Of a DNA stretch of 64,000 nucleotides, positions 51,442-58,994 are shown piece by piece (within the stretch, counting starts at the first letter, position 1; the number at the start of each line of letters is the position of its first letter). A program made the translations under genes and the position numbers. The stretch is taken from assembly GCA_026014735.1 (NCBI GenBank), contig JAOZHT010000004.1, forward strand, positions 29,321-93,320, written 5' to 3'. The notes under the pieces were generated by a model that did not search any database, had not been told where the DNA came from, and worked only from the letters and a program-made list of their open reading frames with translations. Source of the stretch: Candidatus Bathyarchaeota archaeon (GTDB lineage: Archaea > Thermoproteota > Bathyarchaeia > Bathyarchaeales > Bathycorpusculaceae).

Positions 51442-52944
51442 TTGTCCAAGGAAGCGAATACTCGAACTATAGAAGAAATCAACCAAAAAATCCGCAGCGG
51501 CGACGCGCAGGTTTTAACCGCCGAGGAAATGAAGAAGCTTGTGGAAAGCAGCGGCGTAGAGGTTGCCTTCAAAGAAGTAGATGTGGTAACAACAGGCACG
51601 TTTGGCGCGATGTGCAGCAGCGGCGCAATCCTTAACCTTGGACACGCCGATCCACCGATAAAGATTGATCGGGCATGGATTAACGATGTCGCAGTGGGGC
51701 ATCCTGGCGCAGCGGTGGATATTTTTGTCGGCGCCACGAACATGTCTGAGAAACATAACTTTGAGTATGGCGGAGGACACGTCATCTCGGATTTGGTAGC
51801 GGGTAAAGAAATGGATTTCCGTGCCACTGGAGCAGGCACTGACTGTTACCCCCGAACCTCCGTGCATACAACCATCACTAAAGAGGACCTTAACCAGTTT
51901 TATCTCATTAACTTCCGCAACTGCTACCAACGCTACAACTGCGCCGTGAACAGCAGCGACGAAACCATCTACACCTACATGAGTAAGCTGCTGCCCAGAT
52001 TCAGAAACGCCACCTTCAGCGGCGCAGGCGAACTCAACCCGCTTATGAATGACCCTGACTACGAAACCATCGGTATGGGCACCCGCATCTTTCTAGGCGG
52101 CGGACAAGGATACGTCATCGGCGAGGGCACCCAGCATAGCCCCAAAGGCCAAGATGGCACCTTGATGGTTAAGGGCGACGCTAAGCAGATGAGCAGCGAG
52201 TTCCTGCAGGGCGCCAGCTTTAGCCGATACGGCACCAGCCTATACGTGGGCTTAGGCATCCCCATCCCAATCCTTAACGTGGGCTTAGCTAAAAAAACCG
52301 CCATACGCGACAGCGAAATCTTCACCAGCATCGTCGACTACAGCGTGCCTAGGCGAGACCGACCTAAATTTGGGCAAGTCAGCTACAAAGAACTTAAATC
52401 AGGCGCGATAACTGTCAACGGCAAAAAGGTACGCGTTAGCTCCCTTTCAAGCATAAAGATGGCAAAGAAAGTCTCCCGGACACTTAAGTCATGGATTGAA
52501 GAGGGCACCTTCACGTTAACCTCGCCCATCGAGCAGCTTCCGACAAACACGGTTTTTAAGCCGATGCGGCAAACCGAAGAAATCCCCTTCGTGGTAAGCG
52601 TTATGCATCCCGCGGTAACCTGCACTGAAGAGGAGGAAATCCGCGCCATCGCCGAACGCATAGTCACCAAATCCGTCAACCACATCGTCGTGGTGGATGG
52701 CGGCTGCAAACTCCGCGGCATCGTCACTTCATGGGACATCACCCGCGCCATGGCAGAGGGCAAAAAGGCGCTATCTGACATCGAAACCCACAACGTCTTC
52801 ACCGCTAAACCCGACGAGCCCCTAGAGATCGCTTCGAAGCGTATGGCGCAGCACAGCATCTCAGCGTTGCCCGTGGTGGATATTGAGCGGCGGGTGCTGG
52901 GAATCATAACAGCGGAGGACGTGTCTAAACTCCTAGGACGGTAA
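51442..52944 (+). CDS. Homocysteine biosynthesis protein (COG1900/DUF39) with CBS pair
   Basis: A 500-residue protein. The N-terminal COG1900 domain (about 1-370) carries the two conserved cysteines: Cys58 in GAMCSSGAI and Cys135 in GTDCYPR. The C-terminus has two CBS domains (about 385-500: VVVDGGCKLRGIVTSWDI, PVVDIERRVLGIITAEDV), which may sense a nucleotide. In Methanosarcina the homologue, with a NIL-ferredoxin partner, converts aspartate semialdehyde and sulfide to homocysteine. The next two genes are exactly those partners. The start is TTG. Confidence 0.92.
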   Translation: MSKEANTRTIEEINQKIRSGDAQVLTAEEMKKLVESSGVEVAFKEVDVVTTGTFGAMCSSGAILNLGHADPPIKIDRAWINDVAVGHPGAAVDIFVGATNMSEKHNFEYGGGHVISDLVAGKEMDFRATGAGTDCYPRTSVHTTITKEDLNQFYLINFRNCYQRYNCAVNSSDETIYTYMSKLLPRFRNATFSGAGELNPLMNDPDYETIGMGTRIFLGGGQGYVIGEGTQHSPKGQDGTLMVKGDAKQMSSEFLQGASFSRYGTSLYVGLGIPIPILNVGLAKKTAIRDSEIFTSIVDYSVPRRDRPKFGQVSYKELKSGAITVNGKKVRVSSLSSIKMAKKVSRTLKSWIEEGTFTLTSPIEQLPTNTVFKPMRQTEEIPFVVSVMHPAVTCTEEEEIRAIAERIVTKSVNHIVVVDGGCKLRGIVTSWDITRAMAEGKKALSDIETHNVFTAKPDEPLEIASKRMAQHSISALPVVDIERRVLGIITAEDVSKLLGR

Positions 52945-52948
52945 ATGT

Positions 52949-53383
52949 ATGGGAAGAATTCTTATCCGATTCAACGAAGAACAGGTTTCCGAGCCCATCG
53001 CTTCACAAATCATCATCGAATACAAAGTGCCCATGGCGATTCTTTCTGCACACATAAACTCCAAAGGCGGCGAAATCCTAGCTGAAATCCCTGATGAGTC
53101 AGAGGAAAAAATCGTGGCTGCCTTCCGAAGACGAGGCGTCACAGTCTCGGTGCCTAAACTCGTCGAGGTGGATTCACAGAAGTGTTTTAGCTGCGGCAGC
53201 TGCATCGCGCTTTGCCCGGTTGAAGCCATCAGCCTCGACCAAGACTCCACCGTCGTGTTTGACAAGGAGAAATGTCTGGGCATCACCTGCAGCATCTGCG
53301 TAGACGCCTGCCCCGCCCGAGCCATAAAATCCCTCAAACCCAACGGCCCCAACGGAGCCAATAACAAGGAAAAACAAAGTTGA
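52949..53383 (+). CDS. NIL-domain ferredoxin, homocysteine biosynthesis partner
   Basis: A 144-residue protein. An N-terminal NIL domain (about 1-75, ILIRFNEEQVSEPIASQIII) is followed by a 2[4Fe-4S] ferredoxin domain (CFSCGSCIALCP and CLGITCSICVDACP). It corresponds to the MA1822-type partner that supplies electrons or carries sulfur for the COG1900 protein. It starts 4 nt after that gene and its TGA overlaps the next TTG start. Confidence 0.92.
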   Translation: MGRILIRFNEEQVSEPIASQIIIEYKVPMAILSAHINSKGGEILAEIPDESEEKIVAAFRRRGVTVSVPKLVEVDSQKCFSCGSCIALCPVEAISLDQDSTVVFDKEKCLGITCSICVDACPARAIKSLKPNGPNGANNKEKQS

Positions 53384-54078
53384 ATCCGAACCTGCACAAA
53401 GAATGCTTCACCTACAAAGAGTCCCAGTGTACCCTGATCAGCGAGCAGCCAGAGGCGATAGAAGCAGCCAAAGCCTCCATCAAGCGCAGCTACCGTGAAC
53501 TGGAGCTGTATGTGCGGTCAAACCCCAAGTTTCTGCATTCCCTTAAACCCCTAGCGGCGCCTCCTAAGCCGTTGGTGGCGCAGTTGATGGCGCAGGCAGC
53601 CCAGAAAGCCGACGTGGGCCCGATGGCGGCGGTTGCAGGAGCCATAGCCGACATAGCCGTAGCCGACATGCTCAAGGTGGGCTGCAACGTGGCGGTGGTG
53701 GAGGACGGAGGCGAAATCGCGGCGCAATCCAACCAGCCCATCGACATCGCAGTCGCAGCAGGCAACGAGCCCCTCTCGAGGCGCTTTGGCTTTCGCTTAA
53801 CAGAGTTTCCCGCGGCGGTTGCAACGAGTTCGGGGCGTTTTAGCCATGCGTTTAGCTTTGGCGAGGCGGAGGCAGCAACGGTTTTCTGCAGAAACGCAGT
53901 TTTGGCGGATGCAGCCGCGACTGCGGCGGGTAATGCGGTGAAGGGGGAGACTCAAGCAGGGATTAAAGCTGGTATAGAGCGGGCTTTAGCTATAATGGGT
54001 GTTGAGGGCGTTATGATACTTTACAGAGGCGAAGTTGGCACTGCAGGCAAGATTCCCCAGATTATCAAAGTGACTTAG
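53380..54078 (+). CDS. UPF0280 (COG2122) protein, sulfide assimilation
   Basis: A 232-residue protein of the UPF0280 family, distantly related to ApbE. GPMAAVAGAIADIAVADMLK and AVVEDGGEIAA are conserved landmarks, with ATSSGRFSHAFSFGEAEAATV later. In methanogens COG2122 proteins aid sulfide use for homocysteine. Its translation is coupled to the ferredoxin gene. The three genes form one operon that starts from aspartate semialdehyde, the same intermediate used by the aromatic operon 3 kb away. Confidence 0.88.
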   Translation: MNPNLHKECFTYKESQCTLISEQPEAIEAAKASIKRSYRELELYVRSNPKFLHSLKPLAAPPKPLVAQLMAQAAQKADVGPMAAVAGAIADIAVADMLKVGCNVAVVEDGGEIAAQSNQPIDIAVAAGNEPLSRRFGFRLTEFPAAVATSSGRFSHAFSFGEAEAATVFCRNAVLADAAATAAGNAVKGETQAGIKAGIERALAIMGVEGVMILYRGEVGTAGKIPQIIKVT

Positions 54079-54253
54079 CATTTTTGTCGGCGGTGCTATT
54101 TTTTATTGAAGGCGCAAACAGCAGCCCAAACGCTGCGCCTAATGCTATCCCGAGGCTCATGTTGCCGAAAAAGCCGCCGATGACCGCGCCGAAAGCAGCT
54201 CCAAACACCAGTCCTAAACCAGCCAATGAAACCGTCTTTTGTTTCTGATTCAT
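54065..54253 (-). CDS. Glycine-zipper membrane miniprotein
   Basis: A 62-residue protein that is mostly two Gly/Ala/Phe-rich membrane helices (GLGLVFGAAFGAVIGGFFGN and LGIALGAAFGLLFAP). The GxxxG spacing is a glycine zipper, which packs helices tightly. The ATG overlaps the stop of the winged-helix gene (ATGA), so they are an operon, and its 3' end overlaps the UPF0280 gene by 14 bp. It may assemble with the membrane part of the regulator. Confidence 0.7.
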   Translation of the reverse strand: MNQKQKTVSLAGLGLVFGAAFGAVIGGFFGNMSLGIALGAAFGLLFAPSIKNSTADKNAKSL

Positions 54254-54711
54254 CCTTTCACCTCCTCAAACAGTTGCCATGTGGTGCCCGCGGCAATCAA
54301 AGCTAAGAAAGGCATAATGACCGCCCACAGGGCAATATCAACCTCCAGATACGCCGCTGCAACGATGCCTATTGCCCAGAGCAGCAGGTTACCAAGGGTT
54401 GCCCCCATGCGTTTTTTCTGGAACAGGACGATTTTGCCGTAGCTTGCGGTTTTAAGCAGCAGGTTGTAGGCGTCTTTTCCGATGGCGGTTAACTCGTATT
54501 TGCCATGTTTTTGGGTTATGAAAGGCGCCAGTTCACGAAGGTGATAGGAGAGTGTGGGGCTATCGGGGATTTTGCTGGAAGATAGTATATGCGTGAAGGT
54601 TACAGCGCGTTTTTCGCCTACTAAGCGAAGTATGTCGCGTCTTTTCTGGTTCTCAAGCGCCTTAAAGACATCTTGCTCGAGGTTATCGGATGTTTGGTTT
54701 TTCTCTGACAT
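54250..54711 (-). CDS. ArsR-like winged-helix regulator with C-terminal membrane helices
   Basis: A 153-residue protein. The winged helix (about 10-90) reads DVFKALENQKRRDILRLVGE, LSSSKIPDSPTLSYHLREL and KHGKYELTAIGKDAYNLL. Two membrane helices follow (about 105-125 and 128-148). This DNA-binding plus membrane design is common in archaea. The longer frame to 55155 is rejected: GAGG lies 9 nt before the ATG at 54711. The target is unknown. Confidence 0.8.
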   Translation of the reverse strand: MSEKNQTSDNLEQDVFKALENQKRRDILRLVGEKRAVTFTHILSSSKIPDSPTLSYHLRELAPFITQKHGKYELTAIGKDAYNLLLKTASYGKIVLFQKKRMGATLGNLLLWAIGIVAAAYLEVDIALWAVIMPFLALIAAGTTWQLFEEVKG

Positions 54712-54877
54712 ACTTTTCATCCTCAAAGATTCTATATTACAAGATGCAAATAAGATGGTTGGTGAAGGAATTTTTAGTAAAAAATTTTTTACTAACAAAG
54801 TCTTTGATGAGTGTGCGTAAATTTTGGTACGCCAATGCGTTTTCTTGCAATGAACCCTTAATGCTGGGTTGTCAGCC

Positions 54878-56560
54878 ATGTCCCAAGAGACGGAGTCCCA
54901 AACATACCCAGCGGCGTCCATAGCCCACAAGCCAAACGGCGCTAATAAACAGCTTAGCCTAGACGACATTGCAGACACCTTCCAAGCGGTCACCTCCGAC
55001 ATCACCGACATCGGCAAACTAATCCAACAGGAACAAAACGAGGTAACCCAGTTTCTCTCTGCACTTAAAGCCTGCCTTTCGCCCCTGACAAGCCCCCTCG
55101 AGGTTTCCCTGCATGTACTCCCCCTCGAATTGGGTTTAGCTTCCCAAATACGCATCTACCCCAGCGGGCACCTGGCGGTATCCTTCATGAACGGGCACAG
55201 CGAGCTTTTGGACCTAAAAGAGGCAAGATACCGCGAAGTCATGATGAAGGTACTAGATGATGTTATGCCAAAACTGGAAGCGCTCATCCAGCAAGCAGCC
55301 GCCGGACAACTAATCAAAGACGTTGCCCCAGTTGCGCCTGTCGTTGAGGAGCCCCCAGCCGTTGAGGCTGCCGTGCCAGTCATCGAGCCAGCCGCGCCCC
55401 TGTTAGCTGAGCCTCTGCTGCCTTCGGAGGTCCCCGCTGAACCGCCGCTGCCTGCCCCCGTCGAGTTGCCGCTGCCGGTGGAGCCAGCCCCCATTGAGGA
55501 GCCGCAGACGGATTTTGACGCGGCGGGTTTGCTGGCGGAGCGTAACTTGGGGATTGAGTCGGTGGTGGCTGAGACGCTGGGTTATCTGGATTTACTGGGC
55601 GGGGAAGTGTTTGAGCAGGCGCCGGTGAGCCGCTACTTCGATGATTGGATGGTGAATCTGCGGCAGATCATCATGTCCTTTGAATCCAGCGAAGTCATCG
55701 GTGCAGATGAAGATTTTATGGCGCAGTACAACCGGATATTTGGGGAAATCGAGGAGGAATTGGCAAAACGCATCTCCAGCGAAGCAGACATGGAAGTTTC
55801 CCTCCGCACTTTGGTGGAGAATCGGTATCTGCTCAACAAAATCGATGAAGGCTACGCTGCCCAAAGCAAGGAACTGGTGGTAAAAGGAAAAAGCGCCATC
55901 GAGAACCTCATGCGCAGCATGCAAAGCATCGAGATGGAGCTTGCTGAGGCACAGCAGATTAAAACCAGCTACCGCCACCCCCTGCAGAAGATGGCTAAAG
56001 ACCAGAAGGTCTCCGAATTAACTCAGAAGCTTAACGCGGCAAAGAGGAGGCTGGCTATGGCTGTTGGCAATTCCTCGGTGGATTCGGGGAAAAGCGGGGA
56101 TATCGACGCTGATTTTGAGGTTCAAAGTCAAGAGCTATCCGAGAAGAGGCGCGTTGCCATGGAGTTACTGTCAGCCAACGTGAAGGAGTTGGAGGCTCAG
56201 ATTGAGGAGTTCAAGAAAACCAAAACCAGCAACCCCATCCGCAGAGTGGCGATTCAGCAGCAGATATTTGAGGCTGAAGAAAAGCTGTTTGCGGCAAGGA
56301 AGCGGCTGGAGTTGGCGGAGCAGAACTCGTCGGCTGAGATGGAGCAGCTCCGTGCAGAGTACGAGCGCAAGAAGCAGGCTGCGTTGGGTAAGATGGCGAG
56401 TTTAGAGAAAGACATCGCCTCTAAAGCTGAAGATAACTCTGCGGGGGTGCGCAGGGAAGCGGCCAGGGCATTGGCGGAGGCGGTGAAGGCGTTGGAGCAG
56501 AGAAAACTCGCCGCGCCCATGCCAGGTCCACCGGAAGCGGAGCCTCAGCCCCCACAGTAG
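54878..56560 (+). CDS. Large coiled-coil protein with proline-rich linker
   Basis: A 560-residue soluble protein. A short globular N-domain (about 25-130) with a LEVSLHVLPLELGLASQIRIYP sheet is followed by a linker of about 80 residues of Pro/Ala/Val/Glu repeats, a second helical domain (about 215-300), and long heptad-rich coiled coils (about 300-540; Glu, Lys, Gln, Ala, Leu). There is no signal or membrane segment. It could be a cytoskeletal or scaffold protein. No family recognised. The ATG at 54878 is preferred to a TTG three codons upstream. Confidence 0.75.
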   Translation: MSQETESQTYPAASIAHKPNGANKQLSLDDIADTFQAVTSDITDIGKLIQQEQNEVTQFLSALKACLSPLTSPLEVSLHVLPLELGLASQIRIYPSGHLAVSFMNGHSELLDLKEARYREVMMKVLDDVMPKLEALIQQAAAGQLIKDVAPVAPVVEEPPAVEAAVPVIEPAAPLLAEPLLPSEVPAEPPLPAPVELPLPVEPAPIEEPQTDFDAAGLLAERNLGIESVVAETLGYLDLLGGEVFEQAPVSRYFDDWMVNLRQIIMSFESSEVIGADEDFMAQYNRIFGEIEEELAKRISSEADMEVSLRTLVENRYLLNKIDEGYAAQSKELVVKGKSAIENLMRSMQSIEMELAEAQQIKTSYRHPLQKMAKDQKVSELTQKLNAAKRRLAMAVGNSSVDSGKSGDIDADFEVQSQELSEKRRVAMELLSANVKELEAQIEEFKKTKTSNPIRRVAIQQQIFEAEEKLFAARKRLELAEQNSSAEMEQLRAEYERKKQAALGKMASLEKDIASKAEDNSAGVRREAARALAEAVKALEQRKLAAPMPGPPEAEPQPPQ

Positions 56561-56566
56561 ATAAGA

Positions 56567-56572
56567 TTTTTT
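56567..56572 (+). terminator. T-run terminator candidate
   Basis: A T6 tract follows the coiled-coil gene stop by a few bases, as in archaeal intrinsic terminators, and directly precedes copy 2 of the structured element. Confidence 0.4.
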
Positions 56573-56577
56573 GCTTG

Positions 56578-56710
56578 TTCTGCTTGTGGCATATTGCACA
56601 ACCAGTCTGCAATAAGCCTCAGCGCCCGACGCAGAAATGCATTGTTTTAGGCAACCCTTGGGTTGTTGTTGTGTAAAGAGGGGTCCCCCGCAACAACAAC
56701 TATACAAAAA
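56578..56710 (+). ncRNA. Structured repeat element, copy 2 (candidate ncRNA or hairpin-ended MITE)
   Basis: About 133 nt, the partner of 11136-11267. The left hairpin ATTGCA (56593-56598)/TGCAAT (56608-56613) is kept. The right hairpin is longer here: GTTGTTGTTGTG (56662-56673) pairs CGCAACAACAAC (56689-56700), 12 bp with one wobble, around a GGG/CCC inner stem. The arms differ from copy 1 yet still pair. It lies between the coiled-coil gene and the aromatic operon promoter. Confidence 0.55.
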
Positions 56711-56763
56711 AACAATTAACGCCAGATTTTTTTAATCAACTGATATAGGCTCAAATCCGAAAC

Positions 56764-56775
56764 GCTTATATTTAA
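56764..56775 (+). promoter_or_regulatory. TATA promoter of the aromatic operon
   Basis: TTATATTTA at 56766-56774 predicts a start site near 56,795-56,800, just before the leader open frame. It is the only good TATA box between the repeat element and aspartokinase. Confidence 0.6.
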
Positions 56776-56806
56776 TAGAAGATGTCTGATTGCTCAGGTT
56801 CGAAGC

Positions 56807-56893
56807 ATGTCCACCGCTAACACACTCCAAGGCAACGCAGTCCACCGCCGCAGCTTCGACTACGTCTTTTATTATTTCGGTTATTTTCGTTAA
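56807..56893 (+). CDS. Candidate Phe/Tyr leader peptide of the aromatic operon
   Basis: A 28-codon open frame starting ATG, about 10 nt after the predicted transcription start, with AGGT 8 nt upstream. Codons 17-27 read FDYVFYYFGYF: four Phe and four Tyr in eleven codons. The TAA is immediately followed by a 9-bp inverted repeat. Upstream, TCGAAGC (56800-56806) is complementary to GCTTCGA (56853-56859) inside the frame. The layout is that of a bacterial pheA-type leader: a short peptide rich in the end-product amino acids in front of the genes that make them. T-rich sequence alone could favour such codons, so expression needs proof. Confidence 0.5.
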   Translation: MSTANTLQGNAVHRRSFDYVFYYFGYFR

Positions 56894-56929
56894 GCCCAGA
56901 ACTGCAAATTTTTGTGAACGGTTCTGGGC
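56894..56929 (+). promoter_or_regulatory. Candidate attenuator hairpin
   Basis: GCCCAGAAC (56894-56902) and GTTCTGGGC (56921-56929) form a perfect 9-bp stem with an 18-nt loop that contains a T5 tract (56909-56913). It begins at the base after the leader stop codon and ends 20 nt before the aspartokinase ATG, close to its GGGTG. It could control termination at the T run or access to the ribosome-binding site. Confidence 0.6.
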
Positions 56930-56949
56930 AAGGATGGGTGTAACAGAAA

Positions 56950-58191
56950 ATGGCAAAACAATCCTCGCGGAAAATTGTAGTTAAATTCGGCGGCTCAAGC
57001 CTAGCTGACCACGAGCGGCTTTTGCGTGCTGTCATGGCTGTTGTTAATGAAGCAAAAAAAGGCACCAAAATCGCCGTTGTAGTGTCAGCAATGGGCAAAA
57101 CCACCGATGTACTCATGGCTACAGCAAAAAACACTTCGAATGGCAAACTATCAAAACACGAACTAGACGATATCCTCTCGATGGGAGAACGCACAAGCAT
57201 ACGCGTATTCGCCGCTGCCCTACGCAACAACGGCGCCGACGCATGCTACTTCGACCCCATGGATGATAAATGGCCCATCATCACCGACGACTCCTTCCAA
57301 AACGCCAACCCCCTGCTCTCTGACTGCGCCAAAAACATCCAAGCCTGCATACTTCCCCTCGTCGAAGCAGGCACCATACCCGTTATCGCGGGCTTCATAG
57401 GCAAAACCCGAGACGGCAAAATCACAACTTTAGGCAGAGGCGGAAGCGACACCACAGCGTTCCTCCTAGCAGAGGGCATAGGCGCAGACCAAGTGGTGCT
57501 GGTGACCGATGCGGATGGCATAATGTCTAGTGACCCCAAAATTATCCAGTCACCTATGCTTCTGCCCACTATAGACGTGAATACGCTGGTTGGCCTAGCG
57601 GATAGCGGCGCCAAATTCATACACAGAAAAGCCCTTAAATACAAACCCCGCGGCATCGACGTGAAAGTCATAAGCAACCGGCACGGCGACTTAAGCATGG
57701 AAGGCACCATCATCACGGGTGCATTAGCATGGGAGCTTGACGCAGAAATCGCTCAGCCCGCCCCAGTTGCGGAAATCACTGTGATAGGAAACGGCCTTTC
57801 GGCTCATCCGCAGGTTATCTCAGAGATAGTTGAACAGGTTAAACAGAACAGTATGCTGCTGGGCATGTCCATGAACACCAACTCCATCATACTCTACGTG
57901 CCACAAAGCGAAAACATCGAGGACCTATTCAACCAGATTCACCAGATCACCGTTAGCCACCAGGAAACCATAGCGATGGCAGTTAAACGCGACCTCGTAT
58001 TCATCAAAACCAGCGGCGTCGGACTCGAGGAAACCCATGGCATCATAGGCAAAATCAGCGAGGACCTGCGTGTTAACGGCATAAACATCAGCGGCATCTT
58101 AACTATCACCTCAAGTATTCTGCTGTTTGTAGATTGGAATGAAAAAGAGAAAGCGCTAAAGTTAATTAAAAACGCGCTTAAAACACATTAG
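56950..58191 (+). CDS. Aspartate kinase
   Basis: A 413-residue enzyme that phosphorylates aspartate, the first step to aspartate semialdehyde. IVVKFGGSSLADHERL is the signature; TTLGRGGSDTTAFLLAEGI and VTDADGIMSSDP are active-site blocks. Two C-terminal ACT domains (about 265-410) allow feedback control. It heads the aromatic operon because aspartate semialdehyde is a substrate of the aldolase encoded next. A GGGTG lies 9 nt before the ATG. Confidence 0.93.
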   Translation: MAKQSSRKIVVKFGGSSLADHERLLRAVMAVVNEAKKGTKIAVVVSAMGKTTDVLMATAKNTSNGKLSKHELDDILSMGERTSIRVFAAALRNNGADACYFDPMDDKWPIITDDSFQNANPLLSDCAKNIQACILPLVEAGTIPVIAGFIGKTRDGKITTLGRGGSDTTAFLLAEGIGADQVVLVTDADGIMSSDPKIIQSPMLLPTIDVNTLVGLADSGAKFIHRKALKYKPRGIDVKVISNRHGDLSMEGTIITGALAWELDAEIAQPAPVAEITVIGNGLSAHPQVISEIVEQVKQNSMLLGMSMNTNSIILYVPQSENIEDLFNQIHQITVSHQETIAMAVKRDLVFIKTSGVGLEETHGIIGKISEDLRVNGINISGILTITSSILLFVDWNEKEKALKLIKNALKTH

Positions 58192-58202
58192 GAAGGATGC
58201 TT

Positions 58203-58994
58203 ATGAACGTAGGAAAAACGCGCAGACTCAAAAAAATCATGCAGAAAGACCACCGCACAGTTATAGTGCCCATGGACCACGGCATCACCATCGGACCCGT
58301 AGCAGGCATAACTAACATGCAAACCATAACCAACCAGCTTGTCGCAGGCGACGCCGACGCCATTCTTGTCCATAAAGGCATAGCTAAATGCATCGACGTG
58401 GACGGCGCAGGCTTAATCGTTATGCTCTCAGCCGCCTCTAACCTCGGCCCCAACCCCAACGGCAAAGTCCAGGTTTGCAGCGTCGAAGAAGCCCTGCGGT
58501 TAGGCGCTGACGCCGTTAGCGTACACGTAAACATAGGAGCACAGGACGAAGACAAGATGCTATCTAACCTGGGTAAAGTCAGCGAGGAATGCGAGCACTA
58601 CGGGTTGCCTCTGCTGGCAATGATGTACCCGAGGGGACCCAAAATCCAAAACGAGCATGACCCCCAAGTGGTGGCTCACGCAGCCCGCATCGGAGCCGAA
58701 CTGGGAGCAGACATCATCAAAACCAACTTCACTGGCACCATCGAAAGCTTTCGCGCCGTCACAGAAAGCTGCCCAGCCCCCGTAGTTATCGCGGGCGGAC
58801 CCAAATGCAAATCCATAGAGGAAGTGCTCCAAACCACCTACGACGCATTACAGGCGGGTGCAGCGGGGCTCTCGATTGGACGCAACATATTCCAATGCGA
58901 CAACCCCACCCGAATCGCCAAAGCCCTCAGCGCCATCGTGCATGAGGATGTGACGGTGGAGCAGGCAAAAAAAATCTTCGGTGAAAAAACTTGA
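58203..58994 (+). CDS. 2-amino-3,7-dideoxy-D-threo-hept-6-ulosonate synthase (ADH synthase)
   Basis: A 263-residue class I aldolase of the DhnA/FbaB family. In archaea without DAHP synthase it joins aspartate semialdehyde to a C3 unit from 6-deoxy-5-ketofructose phosphate, giving the DHQ precursor. IVPMDHGITIGP at the N-terminus and the Schiff-base Lys in ADIIKTNFTG are conserved; VVIAGGPKCKS and GAAGLSIGRNIFQ bind phosphate. The ATG at 58203 is chosen because GGAAGG lies 6 nt upstream. Confidence 0.92.
   Translation: MNVGKTRRLKKIMQKDHRTVIVPMDHGITIGPVAGITNMQTITNQLVAGDADAILVHKGIAKCIDVDGAGLIVMLSAASNLGPNPNGKVQVCSVEEALRLGADAVSVHVNIGAQDEDKMLSNLGKVSEECEHYGLPLLAMMYPRGPKIQNEHDPQVVAHAARIGAELGADIIKTNFTGTIESFRAVTESCPAPVVIAGGPKCKSIEEVLQTTYDALQAGAAGLSIGRNIFQCDNPTRIAKALSAIVHEDVTVEQAKKIFGEKT

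Noticed and set aside
54711..55155. Upstream extension of the winged-helix regulator frame to give 301 residues
   Set aside because: It overlaps the 5' part of the coiled-coil gene on the other strand, is rich in Cys/Trp/Arg without pattern, and a GAGG lies before the ATG at 54711.
56782..56820. Another short frame beginning ATG at 56782
   Set aside because: It encodes 12 residues with no aromatic bias and probably starts upstream of the predicted transcription start.
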